Shown piece after piece: positions 10,580-22,990 of a stretch of DNA of 29,044 nt (position 1 is the stretch's first letter; each line of letters opens with the position of its first letter). Below the pieces are notes generated by a model. That model ran no database searches. It had not been told where the DNA came from and worked only from the letters and a program-made list of their open reading frames with translations. A program made the position numbers and the translations under genes. The DNA is from Porogramme epimiltina (Eukaryota > Basidiomycota > Agaricomycetes > Polyporales > Polyporaceae), in assembly GCA_900155495.1 (NCBI GenBank), contig FTLJ01001219.1, forward strand, positions 1 to 29,044. Direction: 5' to 3'.

Positions 10580-12018
10580 ATGGACGAGGGCGAGCACTCG
10601 ACTCATGTGCGTTCTCGTCCGTCTCCTGCGACCGTCTCGTCCCTCACACAAGTTCAGGCCGCATCGCAGGCCGCCCCGCCATACCTCCCTGGAGAAATCA
10701 CCGACATCATCATCTCGTTCCTCTTCGATGTCGAAATGTACTATGGACATCCTCCCAGCTACAATTCACTGTGCAGTTGCGCCCTTGTCTGCCGCAACTG
10801 GCTGGCTGCTAGCCGACACACTCTCTTCACCCATGTCGCAATCGGATCCGATCAGCGATATACCCTCTTCGTCTCCAGTGCCATTCGCTCTCAACTAGGG
10901 CGGCCCTGGCTTCTATCGACCCGTCGATTCACCTTGAAAGGTTGGGGTAGCCCGAGTATATCAAATGCCACAAGGCTCTTTATCCACGAACTCGGTGGTC
11001 AATTCCCAAACCTGGAGGAGCTTTGTCTGTTTGGTCTGGACTTCGATATCATGGGGGGCTCTCCGTCCCCTCGGAAGTTCGCTGCTCTGTCCGCATTCGC
11101 TTCCGTCCGAACCCTCGACCTCCAGCATTGCAGCTTCCCTTCATTTGCTGCTGCCCGCTACACACTCACATCCTTCCCCTCATTGATCGACCTCACTGTG
11201 CGCAAAATAACGTGGCGCATTGCCAGCAGCCCAGAGCCACTTCTCTCCTTCCTTCGCAGTTTTCGAAAATCCCCGTTTCTCAGAAGAATGCGTACCCTCA
11301 GATTTTTCAATGGAGATGCCACCTGCAATGTCCACATGCTGCAATGGCTCTCGACCACTTCCTTGGCCGCCTCTCTCGCGAGCCTCACTGTGTTCTCCAT
11401 CACATTCAAGATAAAAGTTATAGCCTTATGGGAGTACGTTGGTTCGTCTACTACTCAACTAACCATTTCGAAGATAGGGGTGGAGGACCTCCTCAATGAT
11501 AGTACGTGACATTGAGAATGTACACCCGAGTTTACTAAGCTGCTAGTGTCACTGATAAATCATGCATAGGCTTCATCGGGAACCTGCATCATTTCACCAG
11601 ACTTCTCTCTCTTGCCATCAGCGTGGAGCTTGAGAGCAAAGTATTCGAGCTTTGGGAGTCCACAGGAGCCCTTATTTCGACGGGGTCACTAAACCCGGGA
11701 CTCAAGATTCTATCCATTCGCTTTACGTGGTACCCACCTGAAAACAGCATCGACAGCGGCGGCTCTTTGTCGAGTGGGCTCGAGTTAGTGCTTCGAAAAG
11801 CAGAGGCCCTGGACCCGTTGCTCGATAATTCTTTCAAACAACTCACTAAATTGTCCCTCGAAATGAATTTCGAGTGGCCGTCAGACCTTCAAGACCAGAG
11901 AGACCATCTTCGCACTTGTTTCTCCCAACCCGCGATCGAGATTGCGCTGCGGAAGAAACTTCCAAAGATTTCCCAGAAAGTCTCCTTAAATGTTTCCGTA
12001 TCTCACCACTGGCGGTGA
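10580..12018 (+). CDS. F-box protein with leucine-rich-repeat-like C-terminal part, copy 2
   Basis: Exons 10580-11501 and 11570-12018 are joined across a 68-base intron (GTACGTGA...TGCATAG), giving 456 residues. The N-terminal 34 residues and the F-box (LPGEITDIIISFL, then SLCSCALVCRNWLAASRHTLF) are nearly the same as in copy 1. The loop between the two F-box halves is three residues shorter (FDVEMYYGHPPSYN). The middle differs most from its neighbours after RRFTL (KGWGSPSISNAT) and around RFFNGDATCNVHML, while the C-terminal exon is close to copy 1. The expected role is Skp1-bound substrate receptor of an SCF ubiquitin ligase. The gene is intact and no stop interrupts either exon. Confidence 0.87.
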
Positions 12019-12990
12019 GTCAGTCGTTTTGTCGTGTTAATCATGAGGCTTATTTGCGCTACAAATATCAAAAGTCCCTCTCCCTTTCCAGAACACGGGC
12101 CGATTATTAAACCTATTCTATACCGCTCATAAGCATGGGAGTGCACACTATCTCGATGAACAAAATCGCGCCATCGGGCTCCCGGCGGGGGAAAAATAGA
12201 CTCTACGCCGGCGGGCGGGAAATGGAGGAGGGAATGTGATGCGTTGGTGGAGTTGTGTCCGAGTGTAAATTTGGTGTGGCTAGAGCTTGGAGTAGTAGCT
12301 TGCAAACCTTAGGGGACTTGGAAGTGCGTCCGCGGTGTTCGTTCTGGGGTCCATTCAAATCTGATCGATGGAATACACAATATAGGATACGAAACATTTG
12401 CTGAATGACAACGTGTGTGCGATGTCTTCTTTCGGATCCTGGAGGAACGTATACATCATGATTCGGCAGATAGATAGTAGTTAGGAGTGTATAATAAGGA
12501 ATATGCGACGTCAGAGACAAAGAGGTTATATTGTCGATCGGACTGGACCTGAACTTTCTTCACTGGAAATGAGAACGAAGTGGGCATGGAATTGGCATTG
12601 GCACGCGCATCGGTTCAGCTTTCAGCGGGGTGAATATTCACGATATTAGAAAAGGGTAGAAATTCGAGAGTTGCAGTAGGTGGAGGTAATGGCAACGACG
12701 AGCAGTACAAGACCAAATGCGAACCAGTCCTGCGAATATATAATGCCACCTTGTACGACTCCCATTATTCATATCAGCTCTCGTATCTCTACCAACCTAT
12801 CGTAGAACCGGTTTGCAAGGCCCTGATCCGGGATAGTCGATGCTTTCCTCCACAGCACGGGCCGTTGGGTAACCGATCAGGTGCTGCGCGTGTGTGGGAG
12901 ACTACACTCACAGCACGTCCTGTCCCAAGCGAGCGTGCATCAGCAACCAATCAACAGGCGTGAGTGGGGAGAGAAATGGAGGAGTGAGGC
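12019..12990. other. Convergent spacer, unit 2
   Basis: This is homologous to 4955-5995 and carries the likely 3' untranslated regions of F-box gene 2 and DUF6533 copy 3. No open frame agrees with those of the other units and I see no gene. Confidence 0.6.
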
Positions 12991-14438
12991 TCACGCAGCG
13001 TAGTAAGACCTCGAGTCGCGGAAGACGCGGTAGATGAGCGGCGTGTGGTCGCGCCGCGCGAACGTCGCGCACTTGTAGAAGTTGAGGAGGGACACGACTG
13101 CTGCCCGGCCTCACCCCAGCGTCGGCACCCGTCCGCCCTCGCGCGACCCCGCAAGCCGAGCTGCACTCACCGTCGAACACCAGGATCGGCACCCTGCCGA
13201 AGCCCGGTCAGCCTGCGCGAAGCAGGAGGGGGCGAGGGGGGTGGGGACGTACCAGGACACCTTGAAGAGCGCCACCTCCTCGATGAGGCAGCCGCTCATC
13301 GGCTAAAGCGCGGGGCAGGGCACCATCGAGCGGACGGCGCGCGGCCACGGGATGAACGTGATCATGAGCGACGTCTACGCGCGCCGTGTGAGTCAGCTTC
13401 TCGAAGCCACGGCGACCAAGATCGCAAGGGGCACGCACCGAAATCTCCGCTGCACACGACCCCGTTCGCGCAAGGATGTCATGATGCTAGCGCGCGCGAA
13501 CCGCGGTGAGCATGAGAGGAGAAAATCGAGACGCACTGAAGAACGCGGCGCCCATCAGGAGTCGCACTGCTGGCCGCACGCGCCGACGCCAGTCACGCGG
13601 TTCGCGCACACACCCATGGGAGCGAGGGGCAGGGAGGTAGGGCGAGGGGAGAAGATTGAGCGAATAAACTGATGGTGAAAGAAGCGAGAATGGGACGCAC
13701 CTGCGCGGACGCGGGCGCAGAGCGCATCGATGCGGAGCACGAGGCTTATCTCGACAGTAAGCACCGGGCGAACATGATCCTGTACGGTTGGGACGCGCGC
13801 GCGGTCAGCTCGCGCGCTGGTGGGAAGCAAGCGCGCGGCCGCGCGCGGGAGGGGGAAGGAGGGAGGGGGTGCACATGGAAACTTGGCCTTCGCAGCTGGA
13901 GGGCGGCAGCAGGTGAGTAGGGGCGCGCGCGGTTAGCTGACCGGGAGGACGTTCGACATTATCAGGCTGCAGGCGGCGCGCGGGTAAGCAGCAGCGGCGC
14001 GCGAGAGAGTGGAGAGGGCACATACACCCATGAGAAGAGCCCCAAGTAGCGCGAGATGGGGTAGAGGTACTCCGGGAGCGCGTGCGCGGACCTGCGTTCG
14101 CGCGCGAAGGTCAGCTCGGTGGGAGGCGCAGCTCGATACAGAAGCGCACTCACCCCACACGTACTTGACCTGCGTGGACCGGAAGCGCGCGGGCGGTTCA
14201 ACCGCCAGACGTCCGTACCATCCGCACGGCGAGACGTGTTCACCTCGTCCTCGAGCGTCGTGGGTAGGTCATAAACCAAGAGGGTCTTATACGCCACTAC
14301 ACCCAGCAATCAGCACCACGCACGAAGGACGTGACTCAAAACGCGCGCGACGTACCGCTATGCGCGATCTGCCTGTGGGCAGTAGTGAGGAGGGCGGCGG
14401 CGGCGGCATCGAAGTCCACACCGCTCAACACCGCTCAT
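12991..14438 (-). pseudogene. DUF6533-type membrane protein, copy 3, degenerate
   Basis: The start ATG is 14438-14436. A tandem duplication of about ten bases (AGCGGTGTTG) directly after it throws the first exon out of frame. Exon 2 encodes TLLVYDLPTTLEDE and exon 3 VKYVW, but exon 3 is one base shorter than in copies 1, 2 and 4, which breaks phase with exon 4 (LPEYLYPISRYLGLF). The donor of exon 5 is missing; exon 7 has lost one C (GCACCGGGCG against GCACCGGGGCG in copy 4); exon 10 has TAG at 13305-13303 where copy 2 has TGG. The last exon (VVSLLNFYKCATFARRDHTP..SYYAA, stop at 12991) is intact. This copy belongs to the same class as copy 5. Confidence 0.6.
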
Positions 14439-15950
14439 GTAGGGTTGGAGGCCCGTCCGATCGCGGGGCGGCAGCGCGAGGACGGAGGTGGCGCGCGGGT
14501 CGGATCGGGCGGATGCGCATGCGGGCCAGCGGCTGGTGGCAGCGGCTGACACGGCGGTGAGGGACGAGGAGGCGGAGGCGGGTGGGAGGCGGGGCGGAAG
14601 GGGTACTTCCAGCGAATATGAAGGACATGGTGTCTGCTGCAGCGCGATAGGGTTGGCCGGCCCCCAGCAGGCGGTACGGGGACGTCAATGTTGATCGAGA
14701 TGCCCAGCTCGTCGTAATGCATAGGCGCACGGCCCGCCGCGGTCAAGCTCCAAGCTCCAAGGAAGGAAGCACGGCGCACTCCACGGCGGGCGGCTAGCGT
14801 CGTCGTCTAGGAGCTCCCGTCGGTCCCACATCGGGCAGCCAGGATCCCTCATGGGACGCGCAATATGCGGACGTCGCCGGGGTCCTTCGAAGCCCCCAGA
14901 AGTACGCTGCACCTAGGAGGGAACGCAATCGCAGCAGCGGGGACACCGGGGAGGGCCTCGCTCCCTTCCCGAACGTTTATTTGATGTCCTCTTGGCCAAG
15001 GGTGCGTCTCGCCGGCGCTGTTTAGGCTTCTGGACGCAATGGGAGGGGTGGAAGTGGAGGAGGGTGCGCGCCCTCCAACGTCGCCGCGTCCCCAACGCTC
15101 CCTCTCTTCCCACCAATTCTGCGGGTGGGCGCGTACAGCGATCCGCGCGAGGTCAAGCACGCCCGAACGAGGCCAGAGCGTGCACCCTGGGGTTCACGCG
15201 AGGGACGGCCACGAGCGAGACGCGCCCCGCCGCCCCCGCCGTCGAACTGCGCGCGTGGCTGGCATATAGTCGCGTGCGGCCGAAGACAGACGGGGTGTGG
15301 CGCAACTTAGGCCACGTGCGTTGCACCACAAGTGTCGGCCGTCTCGGATGCCTGTGCGCCCACGGTGGTGAGTGAACGGCTCTCGGCGCGAAGGAAGAGG
15401 CGAGCCCGTTCCAAAAGCTCCTGAGGGCCGCGCTCGGGCTCTTGCCGGTGGGTTTGCCGTAGAGAAACACTGGGGGTGGCGCGCGCAGGGCATGCACACG
15501 GTCGATGGAGAGACGAGCGAGTCGGCTTCCTCACCGCGCCGCGCCGCCTCGATGCACGTGGCGGCAACAGTCATATACGCCCCGAGCGCGTGCGACCGAG
15601 AAGCAGGGCTGACTGAGCGCAGATGGCTGCGCGAGGTGAGGGCTTGCACCCAGGAGGTCTAAGCCATCGTTGTTCATCTTCAAGGCGCGCGAAGGGGCCT
15701 GGCGGAGCGTGCCGCCACTCCTGAGAGCGATCCCTAGGTGTCGCGTGAGCGTCCCGCGGCTCCGGAGAAACACGATGAGGGCGCACCATTAGACCGGCCA
15801 TCCGCTGCGCCTCCGCCGCAGGGGCGCAGGGCGCGATGACAAGCCGCGGTGAGCTGGGAGAGAGCTCTGGGGTCCCGCTAGTAACTCGAGGCGGAGGCGG
15901 CCCGCGTGCTGGTTGGAGGCGGAAGAGGGTGGGGGCGGGGCCACAGGGAT
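14439..15950. other. G+C-rich spacer, unit 3 (class B)
   Basis: This spacer shares long stretches with 28346-29044 that differ in the other units, for example 14600-14730 against 28520-28650 (a GCGGTACGGGGACGTC segment followed by a GTTGATCGAGATGCCCAGC segment). Open frames are present on both strands but none is conserved in length. I can support no gene. Confidence 0.55.
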
Positions 15951-17576
15951 GCATCTTCTTGCAAGTGGTGACCGGTAAGCCACCCCCACATCTCGCGTGT
16001 AGAACTCCTCTGATGATGACGCAGTGACCGACTGCCACCCTAGCTATAGCCTATCCACGGTGACCTTTTGGTGCCCTGGGCGCGGTTCGCGCTGCCAGAG
16101 ACCGTCTTCGTGCTTCTCCAAGCGTTCTTTGTCTCTGAAAAGAGCGTGCATGCATCACGCGAAGTTGTCCCCGCCAGCGTTGTGGACGCGTGTGCCTCGG
16201 ATGGCTGGAGGAATACGAGTACTGGCTCGGAGGAGCAGTGGCCACTGGCAAGTGCAAGTTGGGTTGGCGCGTCTCCATTTCGCGATCACTGTCCACGTGC
16301 CTCACACCTCCGTCTGACGCCGGTCACCTTGGTCCTTCTCCTGCCGCTACATACTACCTAGCACCCCACTCCCTCCAGACACCTGCGCATCCAACCTCTT
16401 TCGTCCCGCCGTCACTCTTCTGCCAGCCCAAAATGTCTTCAAGTCCAACAGTCACCGTCGACAAAGCCTGTGCGCGCAGGTCACGACAAGTTTGCCGTAT
16501 TCCGGACGGAGACTGGCGAACGGTTCATTCAACTTGAATACGCGATGTTCGAGATCGAAGGGGCGGTTAAAGAGCTTTGCGAGGGGATCTAACACCTGGA
16601 AGCAAGGAGCGCCATGAAATCATCAAGAAGCAAGAACAGCAACGCACCGAGTCGAACCCCACCCTGCCGAACCTGCGGTCCCGGGCCTTGTTCAACCTAC
16701 GTACCGCACGTTTACCTCCCATCTCACCGTGAACACCTGAGTCCCCGCCGCGCCGTGTTTTCACAGCTCCATAGGTTCCTTCTGGTCTCGCTGCCGTCCC
16801 GCCGTGGGCCTGAGCTCCCCTGCAGGTCCTTCTGCGGCAACGGATCCGTCTCATCACACCCCTCCGGTCAAGAAGTCGTTCATCAAGATACTCTTCATAT
16901 TTGGATAGAAGAAGCGCAAGGGCCACATCGTACCATATCTACAGCGCGCGTGCGCTGACGCGATACAGCTCAACCATCCACGGTGTCTGCCACGGCTTCC
17001 GTCTCCGTTTCGAGATTCTGCCTTCCGTGCGTGCTTGTCTTCCTCATGTCACCCTGTCCCCGTTATATTCCTCTACCCTGTTGTGGGAACGTCTGCTTTC
17101 ATCGAAGCGTCATCCTCGCCATCCCCAATCCGCACATCGCTCTTTACCACAAGTTGTCTCTCACCCACTCTGTGTCGCTGTTAAGTTGTCTGTCCCGTAC
17201 ATACCCGTGTCACACTCTCGTTTCTGTCTTCCCCTGTGAAACTTGCTCTTCATGTACGCGCTCGTTAAATAGTCAGTTGGAATGTCATGTTGAATTTGCT
17301 ATACATCCGGCGTCCGTGTGAACCTAACACGACTCGTTATCTAGTATCTACATCCAAAGATCTGCCAGCTTTCCCAAGTGCCCCTTGCTCTCTCCCATCG
17401 AGTGAACAATACCGTTCGAAACATAACTTGTATGTGCTCGAGCTTGTATGTTCTGGAGGGGTTCTGGGCTGATCAACCATTCCGTGGTGTATAGTTGTTG
17501 CGCTGATTCCCTCACACCCTCAACCAGCTCCTAGATTCTCCCCTTCACCGCTCTTCTACCAATTATTCAGCTCCAG
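15951..17576. other. Upstream region of F-box gene 3 with coding remnants
   Basis: This is homologous to the other upstream blocks but more divergent. The hydrophobic segment begins near 16068 (VPWARFALPETVFVLLQAFFVSEKS) and here stays open through ASDGWRN, where other units have TGA. The pyrimidine-rich promoter and leader part runs from about 16980 to 17576. Confidence 0.5.
16479..16592 (+). pseudogene. Conserved coding remnant (FEIEGAVKELCE segment), copy 3, best preserved
   Basis: Thirty-seven codons are open from GHDKFAVFRTETGERF through QLEYAMFEIEGAVKELCEGI to a TAA at 16590-16592. Relative to the other units this copy carries 15 extra bases (an in-frame difference) around TGERFIQLEY, which is what selection on a protein would leave. 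The segment follows GTGCGCGCAG, which would serve as a splice acceptor. No family is recognised. It may be the last exon of a third gene of the unit, now mostly lost. Confidence 0.42.
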
Positions 17577-17660
17577 GTAACCCCCACCCATCCTATTATC
17601 CACTAGAGGGAGGTACTCATCATTCGAGCGTTCACAGGCGCACCTAATCAAGAATACTAG
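17577..17660 (+). other. Probable 5'-leader intron of F-box gene 3
   Basis: The donor is CAG/GTAACCCCC at 17577. The acceptor is ACTAG at 17660 or CACAG near 17637. It is the same layout as in the other copies. Confidence 0.45.
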
Positions 17661-17710
17661 TGTCCTCAGCCCGGATCGTACTAGGAGCCAAGCACAGTTT
17701 CGATCGAACA

Positions 17711-19167
17711 ATGGACGAGGGAGGGCACCCGAATCATGTGCGCTCTCCTCCATCTTGTGCGGCGGTCTCGTCCCCCTCACAAGTTCAGGCCGGATTGCAG
17801 GCTGCTCCCCCATACCTCCCTGGAGAAATCACCGACGTCATCATCTCCTTCCTCCCCGATGTCGACTATAAATTTGTTACGGGCTACAGTTCATTGTGCA
17901 GTTGCGCCCTTGTCTGCCGCAACTGGTTGCCCGCCAGCCGACACAATCTCTTCACGCATGTCACCATCACGTCCGATGAGCAATATGCCCTCTTTGTCTC
18001 TACCGCCGTTGGCCGCCAACCAGAGCTGTCCTGGCTTCTATCCACCCGTCGATTCTCATTGAACGGGTTCATACGAGATTCGGACCCGGATAGACGTCGA
18101 CCAAATGCCGCAAGACTTTTTATCCACGAACTCGGTGGTCAATTCCCAAACCTGGAGGTGCTTTATTTCCAACATCTGAACTTCGACATGATGGAGATCA
18201 CCCCGTCCCCTCGGAAGTTCGCTGCTCTCTCCGCATTCGCTTCTGTGCGAACCCTCCGCCTCTGGCGTTGCAACTTCCCTTCGTTTGCTGCAGCCCGCTA
18301 CACACTCGCATCCTTACCCTCATTGACCAACCTCGGGGTGGGCAATATAACGTGGCCCATTGCCCGCACCCCAGAGCCACCCCCATCCTTCCTTCGCAGT
18401 TCGCGCAAATCCTCCTTTCTCAGAACAGTGCGGAGGCTCGAATTTTGGGATAAACCTTCAACCACCTGCGATGAGCTGTTGTTGCAATGGCTCTCAACCA
18501 CTTCTTTGGCCATCTCTCTTGCTGACCTCATCGTGGACTCGACCACATTCAGGATGAAAGTGACAGGCTTCTGGGAGTACGTTGGTTGGGCTACTACTCG
18601 CCTAAGCATTACACACGTACAAGCAGAGGACCTCCTGAAGGACTCGGATGGTACGTGACATTGAGAATACACCCCCGAGTTTATCGGGCTGCCAATATCA
18701 CTGATGAATCGTGCATAGGCTTCGCCGGCTCCCTGCACCATTTCACCCGTCTTGAGTCCCTTGTCGTCGATGTGACCGAGTTCAAGGGCAAAATGTCCGA
18801 GCGTTGGGAGTCCATAGGAGCCCTTATTTCGACGGGGTCGCTAAACCCGGGACTCAAGATTCTATCCATTCGCTTTACGTGGGTCCCACCTTCAGATAGC
18901 ATCGACAGCGGCTTTTTGTCGAGTGGGCTCGAGTTGGTCCTGGCCAAAGCCGAGGTCCTGGACCCGTTGATCGATAGTTCTTTCAAACAACTCATTACAC
19001 TGTCCCTCGGAATGGGTTTCGGGTGGCCGTCATACCTCGAAGACGACGGGGACCATCTTCGCACTTGTTTCTCCCAACCCGCGATCGAGAGTGCGTTGCG
19101 GAAGAAACTCCCAAAAGTTTCCCAGAAAGTCTCCTTAAATGTTTCCGTATCTCACCTCGGGCCGTGA
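17711..19167 (+). CDS. F-box protein with leucine-rich-repeat-like C-terminal part, copy 3 (divergent)
   Basis: Exons 17711-18650 and 18719-19167 are joined across a 68-base intron, giving 462 residues. It is the most divergent of the four. The N-terminal lead differs (EGGHPNHVRSPPSCAAVSS). The F-box loop is the shortest (PDVDYKFVTGYS), and the segment after RRFSL is longer (NGFIRDSDPDRRRPNAA). The F-box core (LPGEITDVIISFL, SLCSCALVCRNWLPASRHNLF) and the C-terminal exon (SGLELVL, CFSQPAI, LRKKLPKVSQKVSL) are kept. The exon 1 end reads LLKDSDG, three bases further than in its paralogues but in phase. It is predicted to be an SCF substrate receptor like its paralogues. Confidence 0.86.
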
Positions 19168-20237
19168 GTCATTCGTTTCGTCGTGTTAGCCATGGGGCTT
19201 ATTCGCGCTACACAAATAGCTTCAAAATCAAATTCCCCCCTTCCCCTCCGGAAGTGGGTGAGGGTTCCACTATTCAAGCTGATCCGTCATAAGCAAAGTA
19301 GCGCACACTATCTCGTTGAACACAATGGCGACGTCGGCTCTCCGATACGTGGGAAGATAGACTCTAGTGCCGGGAAATGGAAGTGGGGATGGGTTGGGTT
19401 GGTGGGGATGTGCGCGAGGGCAAATTGGGTGACCGTGTGGGTGGGAGTTGGAGCAGTAGCTTGGAGACCCTAGGGACTTGGGATTGCCTCCGCCGTATTG
19501 TTCTAATCCGGTCGCTTTAATATACAATATAATATACGAAGTATGTGCTGAACGACTTCGTGTGTACGCTGTCTTCCCTCGGATCCTGGAGGAACGATAC
19601 CTAGTTGGGCTGTCCGGTAGCTAGGTATTCAACATGCTTTGGTGGATAGATGGAAGTTGGCAGGATGCGGGAAAAAACGACGTTAAAGATAAATTTCATT
19701 GTCGGTCCGACTGGACTTTGACTTTCTTCTCCGGAAATGAGGACGAAGCGGTCATGGAATTGCCATTGAGGGACACGCCGGTTCAGCTTTCAGCAGTGTG
19801 AATATTCACGATATTTCAAAAAAGGCACATGTTCGAGAGTCGTATTAGATGGAGGCAATAGCTACCACGAGCAGTACAAGACGAAAGGCGAACCAGCGCT
19901 CTAGCGCTAGTGACCTGGGAGGGGGCTGCGTGCTATGACCGTGAACGGCCGTATGAAAGGCCGGTCCTGTGAATGCTGCCTTGCATGATAGTAACTCGTC
20001 CTTTCGAAGCTGCTCTCATATCGGCCCTTGTATCTCTACCAATCTGTCATCGAACTGTTTCACAAGGCCCGGATAGTCGATCCTTTCCCACACAGCAAGG
20101 GCCGTGAATGTGGCTAACAGATTAGGTGTTGCACACATGCCGGAGATCACACTCACAGTACGATCTGTCCCGAACGAGCGCTCGTCAGCAACAGAAACAA
20201 CGACAGGAGACGGAGAGGGGGGAAAGGGGAGGGAGGC
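19168..20237. other. Convergent spacer, unit 3
   Basis: This is homologous to the other convergent spacers and is assumed to hold the two 3' untranslated regions. It retains the duplicated-looking TCTAGCGCTAGTG near 19900-19915. No gene is seen. Confidence 0.6.
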
Positions 20238-21650
20238 TCACACCGCGTAGTATAAACTCGAGTCGCAGAAGACGCGGTAGATGAGCGACGCACGTTCGAG
20301 CGGCTCGAACGTCGCACACTTGTAGAAGTCCGAAGTCGAGGAGCTCGAGGAACATTGACTGTTACAGGGCCGCGCCGGCCCCCACCCCCGCCGGCTCGCC
20401 AGCTCCGAGGCCGAGCGGCACTCACTGTCGAACACTAGGATCGGCGCCTTGCCGAAGCGCGGTCAGCCTGGGCGAAGCAGGAGGGGGCGAGGGCGGCGGG
20501 GGCGCACCAGGACACCTTGAAGAGCACCACGTCCTCGACGAGGCAGCCGCTGCGCATCGGCCAGTGCGCGGGTAAGGGCAGCATCGAGCGGATAGCGCGC
20601 GGCCACGAAATAGAGCTCATCACGAGCGACGCATGCGCGCGCCGTGGGAGTGAGCCTCCCGAGTCCACAGCGACGCGCGGGATACACACCGATATCTCCG
20701 CTGCACACGACGGGGCAAGAATGATGTCAGCGCGCGCGAACCGCGGTGGGCACGGGAGGGAGGGAGAGGACTGGGACACACCGAGGAACGTGGCGCAGAC
20801 CAAGGGCCGCACGCGCCGGCGCGAGCCATACACCCGCGGTTTGCGCATACACGCATGGGGGAGCGGGAAAGAGAGGGTAGGGGCGGGAGAAAGAATAAGT
20901 GAATGAAACGATGGTCACAAAGGGGGGAGCGAGAAGCACCTGCGCGCGCGGGGCCATAGAGCGCGTCGATGGGGAGCGCGAGGCTTATCTCGACGGTGAG
21001 CACCGGGGCGAACATGATCCTGCATGTATGGGATGCGCGCGGACATGTATAGTGCACTGTGGGAAGCAAGGGCGCGGCGGATGGGCGGGAGGGGGTGTAG
21101 GTGGAGTAGTTCACAACGTGGCCTTCGCAGCTGCGGGGCGGGAGCGACGGTCAGCTGGGGCACGCGATCAGCTACGGTGGACGCACAGGACAGGGAGGAG
21201 GTTGGATGTAGGCGGCGGGGTGCAGTGGGTGAGCGGGCGCGGGGCGCGAGGGAGCGCGGAGGGTACGCACAGCTGTTGGAAGAGCCCTAGGTAGCGCGAG
21301 ATGAAGCAGGGGCACTTCGGGAGCCCGTTTGTGGACCTGCGTGCGGCAGTGGGAGGGTCAGCTCGAGGGGACGCGCGGTGCGGTACGGGAATGCACTCAC
21401 CCCTACACATACTCGATCTGCGCCCACCGTAAGCCCGTCAGATTGCCATCCATCCGCGCCGCAGGGAGCACTCACCTCTTCCTCGAGTATCGTGAGCAGG
21501 TCGTAAACCAAGAAGCTCGCAGACGCCACTACACGCCCCACAACCAGCACCCCGCAAGAAGGCCGCGACTCATAACGCGCGCGACGCACCGCTATAGGTG
21601 ATATGCCTACGGACGGGAGTGAGGAGCACGGCGGCAGCATCGAGGTTATG
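20238..21650 (-). pseudogene. DUF6533-type membrane protein, copy 4, degenerate
   Basis: Exon 2 (21528-21476) encodes ASASFLVYDLLTILEEE, exon 4 (21336-21271) LPKCPCFISRYLGLFQQ and exon 7 (21019-20940) MFAPVLTVEISLALPIDALYG, all in phase with copy 2. Lesions: the start codon region reads CATAACCTC, where the other copies have an ATG before the conserved NLDAA, so no nearby in-frame start remains; exon 3 ends in TAG (21405-21403) at the tryptophan position, as in copy 1; the acceptor of exon 5 is deleted; and the last exon carries small insertions that shift its frame before FYKCATF. The stop is at 20240-20238. Confidence 0.6.
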
Positions 21651-22990
21651 TGCGCTGAGTCCCGACGGTCGATGGTGGGGTAGGACGTTCGATCGTGAGG
21701 CGGCTGCGCGGGGGGCGGAGATCGCGTCGGGCGAGGGCGCATATAGGTCAGCGCGCGGGAGCGGCGGCTGGCACAACAAACGAAGAGAGGGAGGGGGGAG
21801 GGGGAGGAGGGGGCTGGGAGGGCGCCCGACGCTCGATTCAGCAGTGCGGTGCCAAGCACGCAACCAGGATCGAAGGCGCAAGGGACGGTCGGCCCCCGGT
21901 AGGCCATACACAAACGTCGTACGGGCTGCCCGGCTCGTCACACGCGCACGGCCCCGCCACGATCGAGGACCTAGCCCAACCAAGCTCCGGCGAGGAAAGA
22001 AGCACGGCGTACCCAACTCAGGCTCCAACGGCCAGCGCCGTCCTCCAGTCGGGCGGCTAATTTTGAACGCCCGGCGCGAGAACCGCCATATGCGGACGGC
22101 GCTGGGATGTTTCGAAGTGCCTATAACTCCGAGGCACCTCAGAGGGAAGGTGGTTGTAGCAACGGGGGCTCCAGGGAAGGGCAATGGCGCTGCATCCTGG
22201 GGAATGCCGCTTACTGGACGTCTATTTGACGTCCACTTGGCTAAGAGTGCGTACATCTGGCCATGGGCTGCGCCATGCAGGTTGAGCTTCTGCACGCAAG
22301 GGGAGGTGTGAAAGCGGGGGAGGGCACGCGCACTTACCCGTCCCCATCCCCGCTTCTTTGCCCTCCAGACGCTCCCTCTTCCCCCACAAAATTCTGCGAG
22401 CGGGCGCATATAGCGATCCACGCGACTTCGACTACGACCTGGATCCCAAACGGACGCGAACGAGGCTCGAGCGCGCACCCTAGCGCACACGCCAGGAACG
22501 GCACCAACGCAGACCCGGGGCGCAGACCTCGCCACCCTCAGCGTCGAGCGGCGCGCGGCGTGAGGAGCGACATGCGTAGCGCGTGACGCGCAACCGCCGG
22601 CGCGAATGTCGGCGTCTGTGTGCCCGCGCGCCAGCCCGGGCATACCGCCACTCCCGAGCGCGATCCCTGAATGCATATCGAGTAAGCACCGCGCGGCCCC
22701 AGAGAAACATGATAAGGGCGCACCGTTGGGCCGGCTGTCCGTCGCGCCGCCACGGCTGCATCAACTGCAGGAGCGGAGGCGCGCCGCGACGAGTTGGGCG
22801 AGGGTCGCGAGCACTGCCATGTCAATGCGTTGAGGTGGCGGCCTGGGGGCGTTCGCTGGCCCGGGGCGGAGGCGCAAGTTCGTGCTCTTTGAGAGATGGA
22901 AGGAGGTGGTAACGAGGGCCGCGTGGTCACGTCTTCGTCGATCCACCACTATTTCTCGTAGTGAGCTGCCTCTCCATGTCGCGTGCAATA
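21651..22990. other. G+C-rich spacer, unit 4
   Basis: This is homologous to 610-1780 (class A). A minus-strand open frame of 368 codons ends at 21570 and covers most of this block, but it reads through exon 1 of the DUF6533 copy and is not kept in the other units. The minus-strand phrase MAVLATLAQLV (about 22785-22820) matches the one near 1.6 kb and is the only hint of coding here. Confidence 0.55.

Noticed and set aside
21570..22676. Minus-strand open frame of 368 codons
   Set aside because: It runs through the intron side of DUF6533 exon 1, is not preserved in units 1-3, and contains no recognisable domain.
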